From NCBI GenBank assembly GCA_023392205.1, contig JAEVZN010000614.1, forward strand, positions 1 to 9,180: a stretch of DNA of 9,180 nucleotides, written 5' to 3'. The DNA is from Pseudomonadota bacterium. Its GTDB lineage: Bacteria > Pseudomonadota > Alphaproteobacteria > Rhizobiales > Xanthobacteraceae. Shown in pieces: positions 1-5,520 of the stretch. Under the pieces are notes generated by a model. That model had not been told where the DNA came from. It worked only from the letters and a program-made list of their open reading frames with translations, and searched no databases. The translations under genes and the position numbers were made by a program. Position 1 is the first letter of the stretch. Every line of letters starts with the position of its first letter.

Positions 1-1209
1 TTCATCGGAGGCGATAAGGAATTCTGGCAGATCGTCCTGCGCGGCGCCGCGCTCTTGATGGTCACCCTCGGCCTCTACCGGTTCTGGCTGGTCACCGATA
101 TACGCCGTTTCCTGTGGTCCAACACGATCGTGGACGGCGACTCGCTTGAATATACCGGGACCGCGATCGAATTGCTGCGCGGCTTCCTGGTCGCGATTGC
201 GCTGCTGCTGCCTGTCTACACGATCTTTGTCATCACCGTGCTCGATCTCGGCCCCTTCGGCGGGCTGCTCAGCGCCTCTGCTTTCATCCTTCTGGCGTTT
301 GCCAGCCAATACGGAATTTATCTCGCACGCCGCTACCGGTTGACCCGGACCGTGTATCGCGGCCTGCGCTTTCATCAGACCGGATCCGGCCTGCGCTATG
401 CGATCTGCGCAATGTGGTGGTGGACCTGGACGATCCTGACACTGGGCATGATCTATCCGTTCACACGCGCCGCACTCGAACGCTTCAAGATGCGTCACAC
501 CTATTACGGCGACCTGCCGGGTAGCTTCGAAGCATCAGGATGGCAGCTTTTCATACGCGGCGTTTTAATGTGGCTGATCGTCCTGATCCCGTTGCTTGGC
601 GCATTGATAATGCTGGCCTCTATCGACTGGCCGGCGGTCAGTGCGGCCATGCGCGGCGGCGGAAATGTCATTGCCCGGCTCGATCGAGCCAGTCCGGGAT
701 TCACGGCGGCCATCGGCGGCGCAATTGTTTTTGTCGCGATTTCACTTGTACTTATCGCGATTCTGCTGCCGGTTTTCCACGCCATCATCGTGCGCTGGTG
801 GATTTCCGGCCTGCGTTTCGGAGGCCTTTCGGCACAATCGCACCTGCGCATACGCGACGTGTATGCTGTTTATCTGCGTTTTCTGGCCTCTCTTCTGCTG
901 TTTTCTGCGGCTGTTCTGGCCTTTATCTTTGCTGCTCTGGTCGGCTACGGCCTGACCTTCGGACAACAGCAATCGCAACTGTCCGAGCTGTTCATCGTGC
1001 TCACCGCGGTCGGCACCTATGTCGTCTCGGCGCTGGGCCTCATGGCGCTCTATCAGTCCGTCGTGACGCTGTCGGTCTGGCGGCTGGCTGCCGCCTCCCT
1101 CGAATTGCAGGGGGACAGCGCGATCCTCGCGCGCGTGAATGCATCCGGCGTTGCGAGTTCGCCGCTCGGCGAGGGTATTGCCGACGTCCTCAATATCGGT
1201 GGCATCTGA
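1..1209 (+). CDS. DUF898 (YjgN-like) multi-pass membrane protein, 5'-truncated by window edge
   Basis: Inner-membrane protein of the DUF898/YjgN family; its biochemical role is unknown. The frame is open from base 1, and the residues before the first internal TTG/ATG (55-60) already fit the family, including an FIGGDKEFW start, so the true start lies upstream and only a few residues are missing. The window holds 402 codons, close to the usual family length of about 400. About eight hydrophobic segments are visible, near residues 12-32, 58-80, 86-107, 132-153, 183-207, 237-263, 292-318 and 328-352 (counting from base 1). Two related motifs, TLGLYRFW (23-30) and TLGMIYPF (147-154), each follow a helix and precede a basic stretch, as expected for the internal repeats of this family. 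The stop is one base before the M48 peptidase start, so the two are probably co-transcribed and translationally coupled. Family assignment is from motif memory. Confidence 0.88.
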   Translation, partial: FIGGDKEFWQIVLRGAALLMVTLGLYRFWLVTDIRRFLWSNTIVDGDSLEYTGTAIELLRGFLVAIALLLPVYTIFVITVLDLGPFGGLLSASAFILLAFASQYGIYLARRYRLTRTVYRGLRFHQTGSGLRYAICAMWWWTWTILTLGMIYPFTRAALERFKMRHTYYGDLPGSFEASGWQLFIRGVLMWLIVLIPLLGALIMLASIDWPAVSAAMRGGGNVIARLDRASPGFTAAIGGAIVFVAISLVLIAILLPVFHAIIVRWWISGLRFGGLSAQSHLRIRDVYAVYLRFLASLLLFSAAVLAFIFAALVGYGLTFGQQQSQLSELFIVLTAVGTYVVSALGLMALYQSVVTLSVWRLAAASLELQGDSAILARVNASGVASSPLGEGIADVLNIGGI

Positions 1210-1210
1210 C

Positions 1211-2329
1211 ATGGCGATCCGCTCCGGACCCGCCGTTTATTTCGATGGCGTCACCTCGGCGCGGCACGAAGTGACGATCGACCTGGCCGAGAATGGCGTC
1301 GTGATCCGGGACGGCAACGGAATGCTGATCGACGAATGGCCATATCCCCGGCTCAAGCATCTCAATGCCCCCGCGCATATCTTCCGCATCGGTTTGCGCA
1401 AATGCGTCTGCCTCTCGCGCCTTGACATTGCCGATCACGATCTGGCGCATGAGATCGACCTCGCCTGCCCCGATATCGATCGCAGCGGCGCCAGCGCCCG
1501 GGCGGCAAGGCGGCAGGCGATCGGCTGGAGCCTCGGCGCCGCGATCTCGCTGTTGCTGGTGGCAGGGTTCGGCGTGCCCGCCATCGTGGACCGCGCGGCC
1601 CCGCTGGTCCCGCAATGGATGGAGGGCCGCCTCGGCTCCGCAGCAGATACACAGGTTCGCGCCATGCTGGACAAGAGTCCGGCCGAACGGCCGTTCGAAT
1701 GCGGCGCGGCGCCGGGCGAGCAGGCCGGGCTCCTTGTTTTCGAAAGCCTGATCGGGCGCCTGCGCCAGGCGTCAGGCCTGCGCGCGCCCCTGCGCGCCGC
1801 CGTGATCCGCAGGCCGGAGGCCAATGCGATCGCCCTGCCGGGCGGCTACGTCTATGTCTTCGAAGGGCTGATCGACCGGGCGCAGACGCCGGACGAACTG
1901 GCCGGCGTGATTGCACACGAATTGGGCCATGTCGCCCATCGCGACGGAACGCGCACGGTGCTGCAGGGCGCCGGCCTGTCTCTCGTCTTCGGCATGCTGC
2001 TCGGCGATTTCGTCGGCGGCGGTGCGGTGGTGCTGGCCAGCGAATCGCTGTTGAAATCGGCCTATTCGCGGGACAAGGAGACTGCGGCCGATGCCTATGC
2101 GGTGCGCACCATGACGGCGCTGAATGCGGATGCGCGCGCCCTCGGCCGGTTCCTCGGCCGGATTGCCGCATCGTCGGATCGCGGCTCGATTTTTCGCCAG
2201 CATCCGGCTACGCCCGACCGCATCAAGCGGATCGATGCCTTGGCACCGCCGCAAAGTGGTGGCGCTAGTCTGCTCGATTCAGACCAATGGGCTGCCCTGA
2301 AGCGCATTTGTTCAGGCTACAAATCCTAG
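1211..2329 (+). CDS. M48 family zinc metallopeptidase, membrane-anchored
   Basis: Predicted zinc endopeptidase of family M48 (BepA/LoiP/HtpX-like catalytic domain), 372 aa. The zinc motif HELGH is at residues 236-240 (H236 and H240 ligands, E237 catalytic). The third ligand is E290 in ETAAD, and HPATPDR at 331-337 matches the conserved C-terminal M48 histidine region. Residues 1-100 form a polar, probably beta-rich domain without a signal peptide. One helix at about 104-125 follows the basic stretch RAARRQ, which predicts a cytoplasmic N-terminus and a periplasmic peptidase domain. A hydrophobic stretch at about 250-280 lies between the zinc motifs, as is usual in M48. The only cysteines after the helix are C164 and C367, a possible disulfide. 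I chose ATG 1211, one base after the upstream stop; an earlier in-frame ATG at 1139 lies deep inside the DUF898 gene. Likely role is envelope protein quality control; the substrate is unknown. Confidence 0.92.
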   Translation: MAIRSGPAVYFDGVTSARHEVTIDLAENGVVIRDGNGMLIDEWPYPRLKHLNAPAHIFRIGLRKCVCLSRLDIADHDLAHEIDLACPDIDRSGASARAARRQAIGWSLGAAISLLLVAGFGVPAIVDRAAPLVPQWMEGRLGSAADTQVRAMLDKSPAERPFECGAAPGEQAGLLVFESLIGRLRQASGLRAPLRAAVIRRPEANAIALPGGYVYVFEGLIDRAQTPDELAGVIAHELGHVAHRDGTRTVLQGAGLSLVFGMLLGDFVGGGAVVLASESLLKSAYSRDKETAADAYAVRTMTALNADARALGRFLGRIAASSDRGSIFRQHPATPDRIKRIDALAPPQSGGASLLDSDQWAALKRICSGYKS

Positions 2330-2338
2330 TCATCCCGC

Positions 2339-2342
2339 AGGA
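2339..2342 (+). promoter_or_regulatory. Ribosome binding site for the DUF1499 gene
   Basis: AGGA lies eight bases before the ATG at 2351, in the 21-bp gap after the peptidase stop. It supports this start and suggests that the DUF1499 gene is translated independently rather than by stop-start coupling. Confidence 0.55.
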
Positions 2343-2350
2343 CCTCAACG

Positions 2351-3217
2351 ATGCCACGCCGCCGCCTACCCGACGATCCCTATTCCAGGCTGGCTATATG
2401 GTCGCGGCGGTTTGCCCTGTTCGCGGTGGCGGCCATCGTGATCTCGATTGTGCTTCTGCGTTCCGGCGTGGTCGAGGTCGTGCCCGGATTGATGACATTC
2501 GGTGCGGCGCTCACGGTCGCGGCGCTGGCCATCCTGCTGGCGCTCGGTTCGTTCATCACCATCTGGCGGCAGGGGCTGCGTGGGACGAGCTACGCCGTCC
2601 TCGCGCTGTTCATCGGCGGCGCGCTGCTCGCCTATCCGGTCTATCTCGGGGTCAGGGCCTACCAGCTTCCCGCCATTGCCGACATCACGACCGATGTGAT
2701 CGATCCGCCATCCTTCGATGCCATCCGGCGGCTGCGATCGCGCACCACCAATCCGGTTCAATATGCGGGCCTCTACGCCGCCCAACAGCAGCAGGACGCC
2801 TACCCGGATGTCTCCCCTCTCGAAATCAGCGCGTCACCGAAGATCGCCTACGATCAGGCATTGGCGCTAGTGAACAAACGCCGCTGGCTGGTCATGGACG
2901 CGCGCGAGCCGCAGCCGGGACGACGCGACGGACGCATCGAAGCCGTGGCGCGAACCCCGGTGATGGGCTTTCGCGACGATATCGTGATCCGCATCCGCGG
3001 GACCGATGAAGAAGCGCGGGTGGATATGCGCTCCTCGTCCCGCTACGGCCAGCACGACCTCGGCAGCAATGCCGCACGGATTCAGGAATATCTGGAGACG
3101 CTGGAGCAGACCATCGATGTCGCGCTCGAACGCGAATTGCAACGCCGCCCGGCTCCGAAAAAGGCGCCGGCGCCCAAGGCCAAAAACCTGCAGGCTCAGA
3201 CGCCGGCCAAACGATAG
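2351..3217 (+). CDS. DUF1499 domain membrane protein
   Basis: Membrane protein of 288 aa with a C-terminal DUF1499 domain; function unknown. Three hydrophobic helices are visible near residues 20-40, 46-70 and 79-101, followed by the soluble DUF1499 region at about 105-262. The family signature is seen as VDMRSSSRYGQHDLGSNAARI at 224-244, preceded by GFRDDIVIRI (206-215). The tail from about 266 is rich in Lys, Pro and Ala and is probably disordered. Many DUF1499 proteins are small soluble or lipoprotein-like forms; here the domain is fused behind three helices. The gene lies 21 bp after the M48 peptidase, so it is probably the last gene of the same operon. Its 3' end overlaps the converging hydrolase gene by 22 bp, and both reading frames stay intact. 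The domain call is firm; no reaction should be assigned. Confidence 0.87.
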   Translation: MPRRRLPDDPYSRLAIWSRRFALFAVAAIVISIVLLRSGVVEVVPGLMTFGAALTVAALAILLALGSFITIWRQGLRGTSYAVLALFIGGALLAYPVYLGVRAYQLPAIADITTDVIDPPSFDAIRRLRSRTTNPVQYAGLYAAQQQQDAYPDVSPLEISASPKIAYDQALALVNKRRWLVMDAREPQPGRRDGRIEAVARTPVMGFRDDIVIRIRGTDEEARVDMRSSSRYGQHDLGSNAARIQEYLETLEQTIDVALERELQRRPAPKKAPAPKAKNLQAQTPAKR

Positions 3218-4113
3218 GTCCCGTCGATCGACGGAGGCCCTTCGGTCTCGACACGCCCGCGCGTCACAAGGTCTTCCAGATGCGCGAGGACCGACAGGCC
3301 GGCCGCTCCGAACAATCGCGGGTCGAGGCCGATATAGATCGCCCGCACCATCGTCGGAATGTCGGCCGGACCCTTGGCCAGCCGGTGCAGGATCGATTCT
3401 TCGCGTCCGATGCGATGGCGAATATAGCTCTGCACGAAGCGCGGCGCGTCACGCATGACATTGCCATGTCCGGGGCAGTAAAGTGTTTCGCTGCGCGCGG
3501 CGAGCTTGTGCAGAGACGCCATGTAATCGCTCATCGCGCCGTCCGGAGGCGCCACGATGGATGTCGACCATCCCATCACATGATCGCCGGAAAACAGCGC
3601 GCCGGTTTCGCGAAACGCATAAGCCATGTGATTTGCGCAATGACCGGGGGTGGCGATGGCCTCCAGCGTCCAGCCTGCACCTTCGATCAGGACGCCGTCA
3701 GGCAAAGCATGATCCGGCACGAAATCGGTATCGCCTGCGGCATCGAGAGGATTGATTTCTCCGATATGCAGGGGCCGCGAGACCCGGTGCGGGCCTTCGG
3801 CGTATGTCGGCGCGCCGGTGGCAGCCTTCAGCGCCGCCGCGGCAGGCGAATGATCGCGGTGCGTATGCGTGAGAACGATATGGGTGACGCTTTCTCCGGC
3901 GGTTGCGGCCAGCAATGCTGAGACATGGCGCTCGTCATCGGGGCCGGGATCAATGATCGCAACCTGGCCCTGCCCGACAATGTAACTGACGGTGCCATGA
4001 AACGTGAAAGGGCTGGCATTGCCGGCGCAGAGCGCCCGGATGCCGGGGGCCACGTCCTTCGGCTGACCTGGCACCAGATCGAAAGATCGGTCGAACGGGA
4101 TATCGTCTGTCAT
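3196..4113 (-). CDS. MBL-fold metallo-hydrolase (LACTB2 / glyoxalase II-like)
   Basis: Cytosolic metallo-beta-lactamase-fold hydrolase, 305 aa, with no signal peptide. The metal site is complete: H83-T-H85-R-D87-H88, H158 in ATPGH, D177 in FSGDH and H216 in CPGHG. The stretch IDPGPDD at 54-60 is the usual strand before the first motif. From about 225 the C-terminus is helical, with RHRIGREESIL and GLSVLAHLEDLVTRGRVE, and matches the winged-helix-like tail of the LACTB2 subgroup. Relatives include glyoxalase II-type thioesterases and LACTB2 endoribonucleases, so substrate cannot be told from sequence. The gene is divergent from the DUF2336 gene across a 132-bp spacer and converges on the DUF1499 gene with a 22-bp overlap, so it is probably monocistronic. 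The ATG at 4113 has only a weak upstream purine signal. The fold is certain; the substrate is open. Confidence 0.93.
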   Translation of the reverse strand: MTDDIPFDRSFDLVPGQPKDVAPGIRALCAGNASPFTFHGTVSYIVGQGQVAIIDPGPDDERHVSALLAATAGESVTHIVLTHTHRDHSPAAAALKAATGAPTYAEGPHRVSRPLHIGEINPLDAAGDTDFVPDHALPDGVLIEGAGWTLEAIATPGHCANHMAYAFRETGALFSGDHVMGWSTSIVAPPDGAMSDYMASLHKLAARSETLYCPGHGNVMRDAPRFVQSYIRHRIGREESILHRLAKGPADIPTMVRAIYIGLDPRLFGAAGLSVLAHLEDLVTRGRVETEGPPSIDGTYRLAGV

Positions 4114-4245
4114 ACGGAATGATGTCCGGTCGAAGGTCCGGCTGCATCTACTTCAATTTTTAATAAGAAGCGACCGAAACGGCGAAAATTAATTTCAGGC
4201 ATCGTTGGTACAGTTTTCCGGTACTCACTCATTGCGGTAACATCC
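4114..4245. promoter_or_regulatory. Divergent intergenic spacer, presumed promoters of the hydrolase and DUF2336 genes
   Basis: The 132 bp between two divergent starts must contain both promoters unless transcription enters from elsewhere. The part from about 4151 to 4200 is clearly richer in A and T than the flanking genes, with TTAA at 4160-4163 and again at 4189-4192. Their 25-bp separation does not fit a CtrA full site (TTAA-N7-TTAA). On the - strand, TATTAA with a poor TTTCGC 16 bases upstream is a weak promoter candidate for the hydrolase. GGTAC occurs twice (4207-4211 and 4220-4224), 13 bases apart in direct orientation. No strong sigma-70 consensus is seen for the DUF2336 gene, and its ribosome binding site is weak (GCGGTAA at 4234-4240). 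Confidence 0.4.
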
Positions 4246-5445
4246 ATGTCAGAAAAAGCATCCCTCATTCTGGACCTCGAAGATGCGATTGCAGCCGGCA
4301 CACCGTCTGAGCGGCTGGAGGCCCTGACGCGGATTACCGATCTGTTTCTTGTGGGTTCAGGTCAGCATTGCGAGGAAAACCTGGCATTGCTCGACGCTTC
4401 ATTCATGGCTCTTGTCGATACGATCGAAGTCAATGCGCGCGCGCAATTGTCCAGGCAATTGGCGTCGGCGGCCGGCGCGCCGCCGAAAGTCATCCGCCGC
4501 CTTGCTTTCGATCAGGATATCTCGGTCGCCGCGCCGGTCCTGACCAATTCCGAAGGCTTGACCGAGCAGGACCTGGTGGAAAATGCCCGCACCATGGGTC
4601 AGAACCATCTCGAAGCCATGTCCCGGCGGAAGGTGCTGACCGAGCCTGTCACCGATGTGCTGGTCGAGCGCGGCAACGCGCGCGTTGTCCATCTGGTCGT
4701 GCGCAACCAGGGCGCCTGCTTTTCGGATTACGGATACGGGCGGCTGGTGGAACGTGCGGCCAGGGATGATGGTCTGGCGCGCTATCTGGGAGGACGCAAG
4801 GACATTCCGCGTCATCACTTCCTCAAGCTTCTGGAATGCGCGTCCGCGCAAGCGCGTGCGCGGCTCATCGCCGACAATCCGGACCTTGCGGAGCCCGTCA
4901 GGGCTGCTGTGTCGAATGTGTCGAATACCATCAGCGAGGAAGTGCGGGAAACCTCGGCAAACCATGCGCGTGCGAAGACCCGCATCAAGCGCCTGTGCCG
5001 CAGTGGTCAGTTCCGGGAGGCGGACCTGCATTCGTTTGCGGCCGCGCATGATTTCGAACGGACTGCGCTGGCGCTGGCGCAACGCGGCGATTATCCCATC
5101 GAACTCGTCGAGCGCGCACTGATCGATGCCGCGCCGGATTTGGCGATGATCCTCGGCAAGGCCGCGGAATGCTGCCGCGCCACCATGCGCGCGATCCTTC
5201 TGATGCGGTCGGCCGATCGCGGTCTCTCGCCCATGGATCTGGAAAAGGCGCTCGCCGATTTCGAGCGCCTGCAGATCGTGACCGCGCGGCGCGCCGTGGA
5301 ATTCTACCGGATGCGGTTGCAGGCCGAGGAGAATGCCAACGTCCCCGCGCATCTGGCAATGTCATGGTATGCTGAGGCTTTGCCGGAGCGTTCCGTTCCC
5401 GCTTTGGCGGCAGCGCATGGCGGCGGCCAGATCTCGGTGGGATAG
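4246..5445 (+). CDS. DUF2336 domain-containing protein
   Basis: Soluble, mostly helical protein of 399 aa in the DUF2336 family, which is widespread in alphaproteobacteria and has no assigned function that I know. Family features run through most of the length: LTRITDLFL (27-35), LSRQLASAAGAPPKVIRRLA (68-87), ISVAAPVLTNSEGLTEQDLV (92-111), VTDVLVERGNARVV (135-148), and a C-terminal region with IKRLCRSGQFREADLHSF (247-264) and RRAVEFYRMR (348-357). Successive helical pairs such as PPKVIRRLAFDQDISVAAPVL resemble HEAT-type repeats, which suggests a protein-binding scaffold; this is inference. There is no membrane helix or signal peptide. The start ATG at 4246 is supported by the N-terminal match to other members, although the ribosome binding site is weak. 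The gene stands alone, divergent from the hydrolase and convergent with the dehydratase. The stop codon overlaps the first bases of the downstream repeat-like element. Confidence 0.9.
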   Translation: MSEKASLILDLEDAIAAGTPSERLEALTRITDLFLVGSGQHCEENLALLDASFMALVDTIEVNARAQLSRQLASAAGAPPKVIRRLAFDQDISVAAPVLTNSEGLTEQDLVENARTMGQNHLEAMSRRKVLTEPVTDVLVERGNARVVHLVVRNQGACFSDYGYGRLVERAARDDGLARYLGGRKDIPRHHFLKLLECASAQARARLIADNPDLAEPVRAAVSNVSNTISEEVRETSANHARAKTRIKRLCRSGQFREADLHSFAAAHDFERTALALAQRGDYPIELVERALIDAAPDLAMILGKAAECCRATMRAILLMRSADRGLSPMDLEKALADFERLQIVTARRAVEFYRMRLQAEENANVPAHLAMSWYAEALPERSVPALAAAHGGGQISVG

Positions 5446-5506
5446 AGCGTTTCCGGGCGAAGTGCATACCGGTCTGCCTCAAGACAACGCGTCAATGCAA
5501 GACGCG
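5444..5506 (+). repeat. Degenerate copy of a Hyphomicrobiales dispersed intergenic repeat
   Basis: Starting at the last bases of the DUF2336 stop codon, the sequence reads AGAGCGTTTCCGGGCGAAGT, then GCATACCGGT and CTGCCTCAAGACAACGCGTC. This closely resembles an element I recall from many Bradyrhizobium and Rhodopseudomonas-type genomes, of the form GAGCGTTTTCGAGCGAAGTGG, then AYACCGGTTCGCGTGAAGAA and AACGCGTCAAAACAA. Order and spacing are kept, with scattered changes. Internal symmetry includes GCGTT (5447-5451) against AACGC (5486-5490) and the palindrome ACCGGT (5468-5473). Only one copy is in the window, so the repeat status rests on memory. Confidence 0.6.
5488..5506. terminator. Short hairpin in the convergent gap, possible bidirectional terminator
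   Basis: CGCGTC (5488-5493) and GACGCG (5501-5506) form a six-base perfect stem around the seven-base loop AATGCAA. It lies between two convergent stop codons, where a terminator for both genes would be expected. There is no run of T on either side, so it is not a canonical intrinsic terminator. Confidence 0.35.
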
Positions 5507-5520
5507 ACGTCATGGGAATA

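Noticed and set aside
1362..2171. A 269-codon frame antisense to the M48 peptidase
   Set aside because: Its composition is almost entirely Arg, Pro, Ala and Ser, typical of a GC-rich shadow; the sense frame has a complete zinc site.
4160..4192. Two TTAA half-sites suggesting CtrA control
   Set aside because: They are 25 bases apart rather than 7, and TTAA is expected by chance in an AT-rich spacer.
4399..5352. A 317-codon frame antisense to the DUF2336 gene
   Set aside because: There is no recognisable motif, and the sense frame matches DUF2336 along its length.
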